Shown: positions 45,246 to 53,947, counted from the stretch's first letter. The stretch is DNA of 64,000 nt from Thiobacillus sp. 0-1251 (GCA_001899305.1 MKWL01000011.1:62001-126000), one strand, 5' to 3'. Translations and numbers: made by a program. The notes: generated by a model not told the origin, from the letters alone.

Positions 45246-46268
45246 ATGAATACCGACGAACTCAGATCCGTGGCGAATGCCATCGTCGCACGGCAGAAAG
45301 GCGTGCTGGCAGCAGACGAAAGCAATCCCACCATCAAGAAGCGCCTCGATTCGATCCAGGTGGAGTCCACCGAGGAAAATCGCCGCCGCTACCGTGAAAT
45401 CCTGTTCACCACCGAAGGGATCGAGCGCACCCTCGGCGGCGTCATCCTGTTCGATGAAACCCTGCGCCAGCATACTCGCGACGGCATTCCTTTCCCCAGG
45501 CTGCTGGCAGACCGCGGCATCGTCCCGGGCATCAAGGTCGACCAGGGTGCCAAGGCGCTGGCAGGCCGCCCCGGCGAGAAGGTGACCGAGGGACTGGATG
45601 GCTTGCGCGACCGGCTTGCCGAATACAAGCAGTTGGGCGCGCAGTTTGCCAAGTGGCGAGCCGTGATCGAGATCGACGAACGTGCTATCCCGTCCGCTTT
45701 CGGCCTCCGCGCCAATGCCCACGCGTTGGCGCGATATGCCGCGCTGTGCCAAGAGGCCGGGCTGGCGCCGATCGTCGAACCGGAAGTACTGATGGACGGC
45801 GCCCACGGCATCGAACGCTGCGAGGCAGTGACGGCACAGGCACTGCAGGCCGTGTTCGCCGAACTCGACGCCCATGGCGTGCTGTTCGAGGGAATGCTGC
45901 TGAAACCGAACATGGTGATCGCCGGCAAGAAGTGCGCACACCAGGCCGGCGTAGAGGCGGTGGCCAAAGCTACGCTACGCTGCCTCAGGCGCTATGTGCC
46001 GGCCGCGGTGCCGGGGATCGTGTTCCTGTCCGGCGGGCAGAGCGCGGAAGACGCGACCGAGCATCTCAATGCCATGAATGCGCTGGGACCGCAACCATGG
46101 CAGGTCAGCTTTTCCTATGGACGGGCACTGCAGGCACCGGTGCTGGCCGCCTGGCAAGGTCGGGAAGACCGGGTCGCCGCTGCGCAACAGGCACTGCTCA
46201 AACGTTGCAACCTCAATGGCCTGGCCCGCGACGGACAATACGTGCGCGCCATGGAAAGCGCAGCCTGA
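45246..46268 (+). CDS. Class I fructose-bisphosphate aldolase
   Basis: The 340-residue enzyme is a Schiff-base aldolase: KGVLAADESNPTIKKRL, VILFDETLRQ, GIVPGIKVDQGAK and GMLLKPNMVIAGKK with the active-site Lys; FLSGGQSAEDATEHLN is the phosphate-site region. It cleaves or forms fructose 1,6-bisphosphate in glycolysis or the Calvin cycle. GGAGG precedes the ATG at 45246. An 8-bp hairpin at 45187-45205 lies in the leader. It complements the PPi-PFK encoded 8 kb away. Confidence 0.93.
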   Translation: MNTDELRSVANAIVARQKGVLAADESNPTIKKRLDSIQVESTEENRRRYREILFTTEGIERTLGGVILFDETLRQHTRDGIPFPRLLADRGIVPGIKVDQGAKALAGRPGEKVTEGLDGLRDRLAEYKQLGAQFAKWRAVIEIDERAIPSAFGLRANAHALARYAALCQEAGLAPIVEPEVLMDGAHGIERCEAVTAQALQAVFAELDAHGVLFEGMLLKPNMVIAGKKCAHQAGVEAVAKATLRCLRRYVPAAVPGIVFLSGGQSAEDATEHLNAMNALGPQPWQVSFSYGRALQAPVLAAWQGREDRVAAAQQALLKRCNLNGLARDGQYVRAMESAA

Positions 46269-46317
46269 TCCCGGCCACTTGGCCACGTATGACGGCACGG
46301 TAGAACGTGCCATAAAA

Positions 46318-46343
46318 AAGCGGCAGGGTTTCCCCTGCCGCTT
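46318..46343 (-). terminator. Hairpin terminator between the convergent aldolase and SOR-like genes
   Basis: AAGCGGCAGGG (46318-46328) pairs with CCCTGCCGCTT (46333-46343) around a 4-base loop. The A-run at 46314-46319 is a T-run for minus-strand transcription, so it mainly ends the SOR-like gene. Confidence 0.85.
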
Positions 46344-46364
46344 CGACTGCCGGTGCCCGAGACG

Positions 46365-46820
46365 TCAGGCCGCGTGCGCGTACTGCGTCTTGGCCTTGCG
46401 GGCCGCCCCGATTTCCTCGGGGCCGTAGGCCTTGCCGGACCACAGCATTTCGTAGGCGATCTCCTCGTTGCCGTTTTCACAGAGATCCAGCACTTTCTGG
46501 AACAGCGGCTGGAAGGTTTCGGAACGATGCGATCTCTCGTGGTTCTCGAAATCGGTCCAGAACGTCACGATCAAGGCTTCCTTGCCTTTCATCGGGCTTT
46601 CGACAGCCTGGCCGATGGTCGAGCCTTCATTCGACACTTGGCCGGAATTCAGGGCGACGAAACCGCCGACGAAACCGGTATCGGAATGGTAGGTTTTGAC
46701 GTTCTCACACAAAAACGCCACCCGTTCCTGCAAGTCGTCCACCGTGTATTCCGGTTTCAGAACCACCCGGTTGACTGTCACGATACCGTCGGTCGGAAAA
46801 TTAGCGATCAATCCACTCAT
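46365..46820 (-). CDS. Short sulfur oxygenase reductase (SOR)-like protein
   Basis: The 151-residue cytoplasmic protein resembles the first half of sulfur oxygenase reductase. GFVGGF follows Cys38 by about ten residues, as GFVGF follows Cys31 in the archaeal enzyme. VTFWTDFENHERSH gives His94 and His98, matching the YTFWxxxxDHxxxH iron ligands. Glu120 or Glu124 lies near the distance of the third ligand. Cys-to-His spacing is 56 here and 55 in SOR as I recall it. True SOR is about 310 residues, so this is half-length and perhaps dimeric. AGGAG precedes the ATG. A general ABM-type dimeric barrel is the alternative. Confidence 0.65.
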   Translation of the reverse strand: MSGLIANFPTDGIVTVNRVVLKPEYTVDDLQERVAFLCENVKTYHSDTGFVGGFVALNSGQVSNEGSTIGQAVESPMKGKEALIVTFWTDFENHERSHRSETFQPLFQKVLDLCENGNEEIAYEMLWSGKAYGPEEIGAARKAKTQYAHAA

Positions 46821-46968
46821 GGTTTTTCTCCTGTTGTAGAAGGGAAGTACTACGACTCCAGTCTACATACCTGAGTAATTTAGTCAACTAATTTATTTAA
46901 TTTATCTATGTGCCAATCATAATTTCTGATAATGATGCCCGGCCAGGCTGACCCTATGGATCAACAAA

Positions 46969-47331
46969 TCATATATATCTTTTTTGTTCTCTCCGCCTAC
47001 CGGGGCGCTTCTTCATGATCACCACGCCCTTGGCGACGTCGATATCGGCAACCGGAATGTTCTCGTACAGGGGATTGAGCGGCTTCAGCATCCAGCCGTC
47101 GTCCCGCTTCACGATCTGGCGGAAGATGTATTCCTCATTCACGTAGGCCACCACATAGGAGCCGTCCCTGACCAGGCCGGACGGCTCGACCACGATGATT
47201 TCGCCTTCCTCGAATTCCGGCATCATCGAATCGCCCAGCACCATCAACGCGTAGGGTTCGGCGCTGGCGCAGTTGCTGGCCTCGTTGACCTCCTGGATGG
47301 GAATGGTTTTGCGTTCGGTACGTTCGTTCAT
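46969..47331 (-). CDS. S24/LexA-type C-terminal domain protein lacking HTH and catalytic Lys
   Basis: The 120-residue protein is an S24 domain: VLGDSMMPEFEEGEIIVVEP contains Ser35 at the usual nucleophile site, followed by GSYVVAYVNEEYIFRQI. In LexA a Lys lies about 37 residues later (TVKR); here this region reads YIFRQ with no aligned Lys. There is no DNA-binding domain and no cleavage Ala-Gly seen. It may act as a signal-peptidase-fold regulator rather than a protease. It is the next gene upstream of the SOR-like gene on the same strand, 148 bases away. Confidence 0.8.
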   Translation of the reverse strand: MNERTERKTIPIQEVNEASNCASAEPYALMVLGDSMMPEFEEGEIIVVEPSGLVRDGSYVVAYVNEEYIFRQIVKRDDGWMLKPLNPLYENIPVADIDVAKGVVIMKKRPGRRREQKRYI

Positions 47332-47393
47332 GATGGGCTCGCTTCGCCAAATTAATTAGCCAAAGCTTATATATAAACGCGCCAGTCGCAAAA

Positions 47394-49160
47394 TCAACGG
47401 CCGCGCATGAACATGGCGTCGAGTTCCCCGAGGCTGACCTGGAACCAGGTCGGGCGGCCGTGGTTGCACTGCCCGGCCCGTTCGGTGGCCTCCATTTCGC
47501 GCAGCAGCGCGTTCATCTCAGGCAGCGTCAGGCGGCGGTTGGCGCGCACCGCACCGTGGCAGGAGAGTGTCGCCAGCAATTCATTGCGCCGCTCGGCGAG
47601 CAGACGCGCCACGCCGAATTCGGCAATTTCGGCCAGCACGGCGCGGGTCAACTCGACCGGGTCGGCGTCCTTCAGCAGCCACGGCACCGAACGCACCGCC
47701 ACCGAGGTCGGCGAGGTCACCGACAACTCGAAGCCGATCCCGGCCAGCTGATCCAGGTGCGGGCTGATTTCCGCCACGTCGCGGGCGTCGACCGCCAGTG
47801 CGACCGGGATCAGCAGGGTTTGCGCCGGCACGGCGCGCGCATCCAGCGCAGTCTTGAGTTTTTCGTAGACGACGCGTTCATGTGCGGCGTGCATGTCGAC
47901 CAGTACCATCCCCTGCGCGTTCTGTGCCAGCACGTACACGCCGTGCAGTTGGCCCAGCGCATAGCCGAGCGGCGGCGCATCGGCCCCGTCATCCGGCACG
48001 AGACGCATCGACGGTACCCCCTCCGAATCCTGCACCCGGGTCCCCTGGTCCAAAGGCGCATAGAACGCCATCGCTTCGTTCACCTGCAGCGGCATCGCCG
48101 TTTGCCGGGGCGCGGCCCAGCCCGGCTGCGGGGAAGCCTGCGACGCCCCCGATGCGGCCACGGCGACATCCGCCGCCACCGGCGCCGACAGCATGCGCTC
48201 GACCGCATGGAACAGGAACTGGTGCACACCGCGGCTGTCGCGGAACCGGATCTCGGTCTTGGCCGGATGCACGTTGACGTCGACCAGATCCGGCGGCAAT
48301 TCGATGAACAGGCAATACGCCGGATTCAGCTGGTGATGCAGGACGTCGCGGTAGGCCTCCTTCAACGCGTGGACGATCAGCTTGTCGCGCACATAGCGGC
48401 CATTGACGAATACATGCTGGCTGTCGCGGCTGCCCGTGGCGGCGCTGGGACGGATCACCCAGCCGGACACCCGCAGCACGCCGGCCGCAGCCTCGACTGC
48501 GATGCTGTTCTGCTCGAACGCCTCGCCCAGCACCTGCCGGACTCGCGCAGAGGCAGGCTCGGCATTGAGGCGCAACTGTGTCCGGCCGTTGTGGCTCAGC
48601 GTGAATGACACCTGCGGGTTCGCCAGGGCCAACCGCCGCACGGTCTCGGCGCAGTGGGCGTATTCGGTGGCTTCGGTCTTGAGGAACTTGCGCCGCGCCG
48701 GGGTACTGAAAAACAGGTCCTGGATGTCGATCGTGGTGCCTGTGGCGCGCGCGGCGGGCGCCGGTACGTCGAGGCGGCCGCCTTCAGCCTGTACCGCCCA
48801 GGCGTGCTCCGCATCTGCATTGCGGCTGATGAGCTGAACCCGCGCGATGGCGGCAATCGAAGCCAAGGCCTCGCCGCGGAACCCCAGACTCGCGACCCGC
48901 TCCAGGTCGGCCAGACTGGCGATCTTGCTAGTGGCATGACGGGTCAAGGCAAGCGCCAATTCATCGTGCGCGATGCCGCCGCCGTTGTCGGCAACACGAA
49001 TGCGTTTGATGCCGCCCTGTTCCAGATCGATCTGGATGTCGGTGGCCCCGGCATCGAGGCTGTTTTCCAGGATCTCCTTGAGCGCCGCGGCCGGACGTTC
49101 GACCACCTCGCCCGCTGCGATCTGCGAAATCAGCACATCGGGCAGAACACGGATGGTCAT
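47394..49160 (-). CDS. mutL: DNA mismatch repair protein MutL
   Basis: MutL couples MutS recognition to downstream repair. The 588-residue protein has the GHKL ATPase (EILENSLDAGATDIQIDL, DNGGGI, GFRGEALASI). The C-terminal endonuclease motif DMHAAHERVVYE fits D-x-H-A-x2-E-x4-E, and CNHGRP near the end is a metal-site motif, so this is a nicking MutL as in bacteria without MutH. Its start overlaps the hemerythrin gene stop (ATGA). Confidence 0.97.
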   Translation of the reverse strand: MTIRVLPDVLISQIAAGEVVERPAAALKEILENSLDAGATDIQIDLEQGGIKRIRVADNGGGIAHDELALALTRHATSKIASLADLERVASLGFRGEALASIAAIARVQLISRNADAEHAWAVQAEGGRLDVPAPAARATGTTIDIQDLFFSTPARRKFLKTEATEYAHCAETVRRLALANPQVSFTLSHNGRTQLRLNAEPASARVRQVLGEAFEQNSIAVEAAAGVLRVSGWVIRPSAATGSRDSQHVFVNGRYVRDKLIVHALKEAYRDVLHHQLNPAYCLFIELPPDLVDVNVHPAKTEIRFRDSRGVHQFLFHAVERMLSAPVAADVAVAASGASQASPQPGWAAPRQTAMPLQVNEAMAFYAPLDQGTRVQDSEGVPSMRLVPDDGADAPPLGYALGQLHGVYVLAQNAQGMVLVDMHAAHERVVYEKLKTALDARAVPAQTLLIPVALAVDARDVAEISPHLDQLAGIGFELSVTSPTSVAVRSVPWLLKDADPVELTRAVLAEIAEFGVARLLAERRNELLATLSCHGAVRANRRLTLPEMNALLREMEATERAGQCNHGRPTWFQVSLGELDAMFMRGR

Positions 49161-49696
49161 AGCGAGCCTGCAAACGCGACGCCCCGCCGGGCAGCCATGG
49201 CACGCCCCAGACGCTCGATGGCGGCAGCGTCCAGAACCTGCCGTGCCAGCGGCAGCACATGGGTGTTCTCGAATTCGAGATGGCTGCGATTGAGTGCGAC
49301 GAAACGATGCGTCAACGCCTCATCCAGCGTGGCGGCCGAGCCGGCTTCGATCTGCTGCAGCTGGCCGCGCAGCCGTCGCCACAACAGCGCCAGTTCGTCG
49401 TGTTCCAGGGTCAGGGTTTCGACCAGATCACAGGCGCCCGGCGCGCCGGCCTGTTCGAGCAGCGGAAACAGGTTGCGCTCCTCGTCGTCGTGGTGATGCA
49501 CCGCAGCCGTATCGAAATAGGTCAGGATCGCGCCCGCCGCCTGCTGTGCCTGGGCATCCGCACCATGTGCCGGCAGATGCGCCAGCAGTTTGCCGAGGGT
49601 ATCGCACTGCCGGGCTATGCGGCCGTGACACGCTTCCAGCACATCGAGCGGCCGGTCGAATCCAGGGGCCGCCGCACCGAGCAGGCTCACGGTCAT
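49157..49696 (-). CDS. Hemerythrin/HHE-domain protein
   Basis: The 179-residue helical protein has spaced metal ligands: EACHGRI, AAVHHHDDEERNLFP, LEHDEL and HLEFENTHVLP. These fit an HHE di-iron site that binds oxygen or handles iron or reactive oxygen or nitrogen species. It is wedged between amiC and mutL with four-base overlaps on both sides, so it is an insertion into the usual amiC-mutL order rather than a separate unit. Confidence 0.9.
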   Translation of the reverse strand: MTVSLLGAAAPGFDRPLDVLEACHGRIARQCDTLGKLLAHLPAHGADAQAQQAAGAILTYFDTAAVHHHDDEERNLFPLLEQAGAPGACDLVETLTLEHDELALLWRRLRGQLQQIEAGSAATLDEALTHRFVALNRSHLEFENTHVLPLARQVLDAAAIERLGRAMAARRGVAFAGSL

Positions 49697-50901
49697 GGGT
49701 TGCGCGTCAGCCGCGACGGCGCAGTCAACGGATGCTTGGCGAAGTAATCCTTGACGCCATCGACGATGGCATCCACCAGCTTGTCCTGGTAGCCGGGGTC
49801 GTTGAGGCGTTTTTCTTCTTCAGGGTTGGAGATGAACGCGGTCTCGATCAGGATCGAAGGAATGTCGGGCGCCTTCAGTACGGCAAAGCCCGCCTGCTCC
49901 ACCTCGCCCTTGTGCAGCGTATTGACGCCGCCGATTTCCTTCAGCACCGCCCGCCCCAGCTTCAGGCTGTCGTTGATGGTGGCGGTCTGCGACAGATCGA
50001 TGAGCGTGCGCTTGAGGAAGGGATCCTTGACGTCGACGTTGACGCCGCCGATCAGGTCGGCGTCGTTTTCGCGCTTGGCCAGCCAGCGCGCGGCGACCGA
50101 GGTCGCGCCGTTCTCGGACAGTGCAAACACCGACGAGCCACGCGCGTGCGGCTTGATGAAGGCATCGGCATGGATCGACATGAACAGGTCGGCCTTCAGC
50201 GCACGCGCCTTGACGACCCGCTGCCCGAGCGGCACGAAATAATCGCCGTCGCGGATCAGGACGGCATGCATATTTTCCTGGGCGTCGATTTTCTGTTTGA
50301 GCTTCTTGGCCAGCGCCAGCGTGATGTCCTTCTCGTGCGAGCCGTTCGCCCCGCTGGCACCGGGATCCTCGCCGCCATGGCCGGCATCGACCGCCACCGT
50401 GATCAGTCGCGTGTATTGTGGCACTTCCGGTTTGGCTGGCGTGGCCACTGCAGGCTGCGAGGTCGCGGCCGGGTCGCTTGCCACCGTATCACCCGCCTGG
50501 GCCGGGTAGAGATCCACCACCAGACGATGCGCATACTGTCCCAGCGGCTGCAGCTGGAATACGGAAGGCTTGACGGCTGTTTTCAGGTCCAGCACCAGGC
50601 GCATCACCCCCGGGCGGTTGAGTCCCACGCGGATCGCGCCGATGTAGGGATCGTCCGGGCTGAGTTGTCCGGCCAGCGCGTCAAGCGCCGCACCCGCCTC
50701 CACGCCCTCTAGGTCGACCACCAGCCGCTGCGGGTTCGACAGCATGAAGTATTTGTACGCGACCGGTTGTGGCGCCTCCAGGGTGATCCGCGTGTAGTCG
50801 GACGACGGCCACAGACGGGTGGCGCTGAGTTGCAGCGCCTGGGCCCAGCCCGACGCAAGCAAACCGCACAACAGGAAAATTCTCAACAAGGCGTGCAACA
50901 T
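49693..50901 (-). CDS. amiC: N-acetylmuramoyl-L-alanine amidase with AMIN domain
   Basis: This periplasmic amidase splits septal peptidoglycan. The 402-residue protein has a signal peptide (ILLRI-FLLCGLLASG region), an AMIN septum-targeting domain (LVVDLEGVEAGAALDAL), and an Amidase_3 domain with VDAGHGGEDPGASG, MSIHADAF and ILIETAFISNPEEE as zinc and catalytic residues. It overlaps tsaE by 19 bases and the hemerythrin gene by four. Confidence 0.95.
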   Translation of the reverse strand: MLHALLRIFLLCGLLASGWAQALQLSATRLWPSSDYTRITLEAPQPVAYKYFMLSNPQRLVVDLEGVEAGAALDALAGQLSPDDPYIGAIRVGLNRPGVMRLVLDLKTAVKPSVFQLQPLGQYAHRLVVDLYPAQAGDTVASDPAATSQPAVATPAKPEVPQYTRLITVAVDAGHGGEDPGASGANGSHEKDITLALAKKLKQKIDAQENMHAVLIRDGDYFVPLGQRVVKARALKADLFMSIHADAFIKPHARGSSVFALSENGATSVAARWLAKRENDADLIGGVNVDVKDPFLKRTLIDLSQTATINDSLKLGRAVLKEIGGVNTLHKGEVEQAGFAVLKAPDIPSILIETAFISNPEEEKRLNDPGYQDKLVDAIVDGVKDYFAKHPLTAPSRLTRNP

Positions 50902-51368
50902 GTCTCCAGATAGTGGGCGCCACGCGGGCTCGCCGCTTCACATTCAATTTCGCGCGCATCGTCGGCGATTGTCAACCGAATGACCACATCCGGGGCAGGC
51001 AACCAGCCGGCAGCCTTGTCCGGCCATTCGATCAAGCTGACCACCCGGCCATCGCTCACGTCGCGAAACCCAGCGTCAAGCCACTCGCGCGGATCATGCA
51101 TACGATATAGATCAAAATGATACAGTTCAAATGCGGGCAGGTTGTAGCTTTCTACCAGCGTATAGGTCGGACTCTTCACCCGACCGCCATAACCCAGCGC
51201 GCGCAGCACCCCGCGCACCAGTGTCGTCTTGCCGGCGCCGAGATCGCCTTCCAGATAAAAAGTCAGCCCCGCCGTCATTCCCTGCGCCAGCTGCGCGCCG
51301 AATGCCAGCGTCGCGGCCTCGTCGGCCAGATGACGGCGGCAGTGCACGGTATCATCGGTCTTATGCAT
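50883..51368 (-). CDS. tsaE: tRNA threonylcarbamoyladenosine biosynthesis ATPase TsaE
   Basis: TsaE is the ATPase helping TsaB and TsaD make t6A37 in tRNA. The 161-residue protein has Walker A EGDLGAGKTTLVRGVLRALG, SPTYTLVESYNLP and FDLYRMHDPREW. Its start codon is part of an ATGCAT shared with queG on the other strand. It heads the tsaE-amiC-hemerythrin-mutL run. Confidence 0.95.
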   Translation of the reverse strand: MHKTDDTVHCRRHLADEAATLAFGAQLAQGMTAGLTFYLEGDLGAGKTTLVRGVLRALGYGGRVKSPTYTLVESYNLPAFELYHFDLYRMHDPREWLDAGFRDVSDGRVVSLIEWPDKAAGWLPAPDVVIRLTIADDAREIECEAASPRGAHYLETCCTPC

Positions 51369-52421
51369 GAGCGGGATTTAACTCGACTGGCGCAGCAAAT
51401 CAAGCGATGGGGGCGCGAGCTCGGCTTTGCCGCGGTGGGCATTGCGGACGGCGAGCTGAGCGCCGCGGAGGCAGGCTTGCAGGCATGGCTGGATCGGGGC
51501 TTTCATGGCGAGATGGATTATATGGCGGCGCACGGCACGAAGCGCAGCCGCCCGGCCGAACTGGTACCCGGAACCGTCCGTGTCATCAGCGCACGGCTGG
51601 ACTATTTTCCGCCGGCGTCGACCGATCCGCATGCGGTACTGAATGACACGGACGCTGCCTATGTCTCCCGCTATGCGCTGGGCCGCGACTACCACAAGGT
51701 GTTGCGCAACCGGCTGCAAAGCCTGGCCGAAAAGATCAGCACAGAAATCGGCGACCATCATTTCCGGGTCTTCACCGACAGCGCGCCGGTGATGGAAGTC
51801 GAACTCGCCACGAAATCCGGCCTCGGCTGGCGCGGCAAGCACACCCTGCTGCTGAACCGGCAGCACGGCTCGTGGTTCTTCCTCGGCGAGATCTATACCG
51901 ACCTGCCGCTGCCGGTGGATGTGCCGGAAGCCGAGCACTGTGGCACCTGCCAGGCCTGCATCGACATCTGCCCCACGCAGGCCATCGTCGCGCCCTATTC
52001 GCTCGACGCACGGCGCTGCATTTCCTACCTCACCATCGAACTCAAGGGCAGCATTCCGGTTGAATTACGCCCGCTCATCGGCAACCGCATCTACGGCTGC
52101 GACGATTGCCAACTGGTATGCCCGTGGAACCGCTTTGCGCAGACCGCCGCGCTGCCCGATTTTAGAGTTCGGAACGGGCTCGACAGCGCGCGGCTGGTCG
52201 AACTGTTCACCTGGAGCGAGATGGACTTCAACGACCGTCTGGCCGGCTCAGCTATCCGCCGCATCGGGCATGAACGCTGGCTGCGCAATATCGCCGTCGC
52301 GCTGGGCAACGCGCCCGCTTCGCCTGAAATCAAAGCTGCGCTTGCTGCACAACTCGCACACCCGTCCGAACTGGTGCGCGAGCATGTCGCGTGGGCCCTG
52401 GCGCGCCAGGAAATAGTTTAG
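51363..52421 (+). CDS. queG: Epoxyqueuosine reductase
   Basis: QueG reduces epoxyqueuosine to queuosine in tRNA using cobalamin and two [4Fe-4S] clusters. The 352-residue protein has KRWGRELGFAAVGIADGELS, VFTDSAPVMEVELATKSGLG, GEIYTDLPL, then CGTCQACIDICPTQAI and CDDCQLVCPWNRF for the clusters. The ATG at 51363 overlaps the divergent tsaE start. Gene and length are typical. Confidence 0.96.
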   Translation: MHERDLTRLAQQIKRWGRELGFAAVGIADGELSAAEAGLQAWLDRGFHGEMDYMAAHGTKRSRPAELVPGTVRVISARLDYFPPASTDPHAVLNDTDAAYVSRYALGRDYHKVLRNRLQSLAEKISTEIGDHHFRVFTDSAPVMEVELATKSGLGWRGKHTLLLNRQHGSWFFLGEIYTDLPLPVDVPEAEHCGTCQACIDICPTQAIVAPYSLDARRCISYLTIELKGSIPVELRPLIGNRIYGCDDCQLVCPWNRFAQTAALPDFRVRNGLDSARLVELFTWSEMDFNDRLAGSAIRRIGHERWLRNIAVALGNAPASPEIKAALAAQLAHPSELVREHVAWALARQEIV

Positions 52422-52450
52422 ACCGCCTGTAATTCCTGCTTGACGCTGTT

Positions 52451-53065
52451 TTAATTCACGCGCAACTCGCGCTGCGCATGCCGGATAACTGACGCGCCCG
52501 AACTCAACGCCAACCCCGCCAGCACCAGCGCCACCGCGATATCCGGCCAACCATGCGCGGTCACCCACACCCCAGCTGCCGCTCCCATCACCGCCAGGTT
52601 GCCCAGCGCGTCGTTGCGCGAACACAGCCACACCGAGCGCGCCTGCGCGTCGCCCTGGCGATACGCATACAGCAGCGCGGCGACACCGACGTTGATCGCC
52701 AGCGCCAACAGGCTCACCCAACCCATGATGAACGGTTCCGGCACCACGCCCGCCGACCACTGCCAGGCCGACTTGCCGAGCACGAACACACCGTAGCCGA
52801 CCATCAGCCATCCTTTCCACAGCGCGGTACGCGAACGCCACACCGGCGCCAGCCCGAGGACGAACAGCGCCACGCCGTAGTTTCCCGCGTCGCCGAGGAA
52901 ATCGACCGCGTCAGCCAGTAGCGACACCGACTGTGCCACCAGGCTGGCAACGATTTCGACGCCGAACATCAGCGCGTTCAGCACCAGTGCAATCCACAGC
53001 GCACGCCGGTAGCCTGGATCGGGCGGCGGCGCGTCGCACGCCGAATCGCAAGCGCAGCCGCTCAT
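52451..53065 (-). CDS. CDF-like cation transporter lacking the cytoplasmic domain
   Basis: From the Met at 53065 the protein is 204 residues with a Cys-rich start (SGCACDSACD) and five to six membrane segments. SVSLLADAVDFLGDAGNYG keeps the acidic motif of cation diffusion facilitators in helix 2. NDALGNLAVMGAAAGVW is the second, helix-5 motif (usually HxxxD, here NDALGN). The usual C-terminal metal-sensing domain is missing. Zinc, cobalt or similar export is likely but the altered second motif adds doubt. Confidence 0.75.
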   Translation of the reverse strand: MSGCACDSACDAPPPDPGYRRALWIALVLNALMFGVEIVASLVAQSVSLLADAVDFLGDAGNYGVALFVLGLAPVWRSRTALWKGWLMVGYGVFVLGKSAWQWSAGVVPEPFIMGWVSLLALAINVGVAALLYAYRQGDAQARSVWLCSRNDALGNLAVMGAAAGVWVTAHGWPDIAVALVLAGLALSSGASVIRHAQRELRVN

Positions 53066-53133
53066 GCCGGATGCCGCCACAGGCGGCCCTGAAGGTAGAA
53101 TGCGTGTGTTTTCATCCCGTCATGCTGCCACCC

Positions 53134-53931
53134 ATGTCCACGAATGCACATTCCCCCATTGGCGTATTCGATTCCGGCATCGGCGGCCTGACCGTGGTGC
53201 GCGCCCTAATGGAGCGCCTGCCCTACGAGAACATCGTCTACTTCGGCGACACCGCGCGCGTGCCCTACGGCGTGAAGTCGGTCGAGACCATTGCCCACTT
53301 CACCACCCAGATCGCCCAGTTCCTGCTGGAAAAGGACGTCAAGCTGCTGGTCATCGCCTGCAACACCATGGCGGCGGTGGCGGCGCAGGTGGTCAAGGAC
53401 CTGTCGCCGGTGCCGGTGCTCGACGTCATCGACGCCGGCGCGGTGTCGGCGCGAGGCGGCAGGAAAATCGGCGTCATCGGCACCCCCACCACCATCAACA
53501 GCAACGCCTACGCGCGCGCCATCCACGACTATGCGCCCGACTCACGCATCCATTCGCAGGCCTGCGCGCTGTTCGTGCCGCTGGTGGAGGAAGGCTGGCT
53601 CGACCACGAAGTCACGCGATTGGCGGCACAGGACTACCTGAAACCGCTGCTGGCCGAACACATCGACACCCTGGTGCTGGGCTGCACGCATTACCCGCTG
53701 CTGAAGCCGCTGCTGCGCCAGGTGGTCGGCGACGAAGTCGCGCTGGTCGATTCTGCCGAAGCCATGGCCGAACAGGTCGCGGCCGTCCTGGCGGAGAAGC
53801 ATCTCGCCAATCCCAGCCACGCCCAGCCGCGCTACGATTTCTACGTCACCGACGTGCCGCTGCGCTTCCAGACCATTGGCGAACGCTTTCTGGGCCGCAC
53901 ACTCAACAACGTGCACGTGGTGAAGTGGTGA
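53134..53931 (+). CDS. murI: Glutamate racemase
   Basis: MurI makes D-glutamate for peptidoglycan. The 265-residue protein has PIGVFDSGIGGLTVVRAL, YFGDTARVPYG, the first catalytic Cys in VIACNTMAAVA and the second in VLGCTHYPLL. The ATG at 53134 gives the usual N-terminus; Met at 53122 is also possible. It lies 16 bases before arfB. Confidence 0.95.
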   Translation: MSTNAHSPIGVFDSGIGGLTVVRALMERLPYENIVYFGDTARVPYGVKSVETIAHFTTQIAQFLLEKDVKLLVIACNTMAAVAAQVVKDLSPVPVLDVIDAGAVSARGGRKIGVIGTPTTINSNAYARAIHDYAPDSRIHSQACALFVPLVEEGWLDHEVTRLAAQDYLKPLLAEHIDTLVLGCTHYPLLKPLLRQVVGDEVALVDSAEAMAEQVAAVLAEKHLANPSHAQPRYDFYVTDVPLRFQTIGERFLGRTLNNVHVVKW

Positions 53932-53947
53932 TCGAAACACGACGGCC

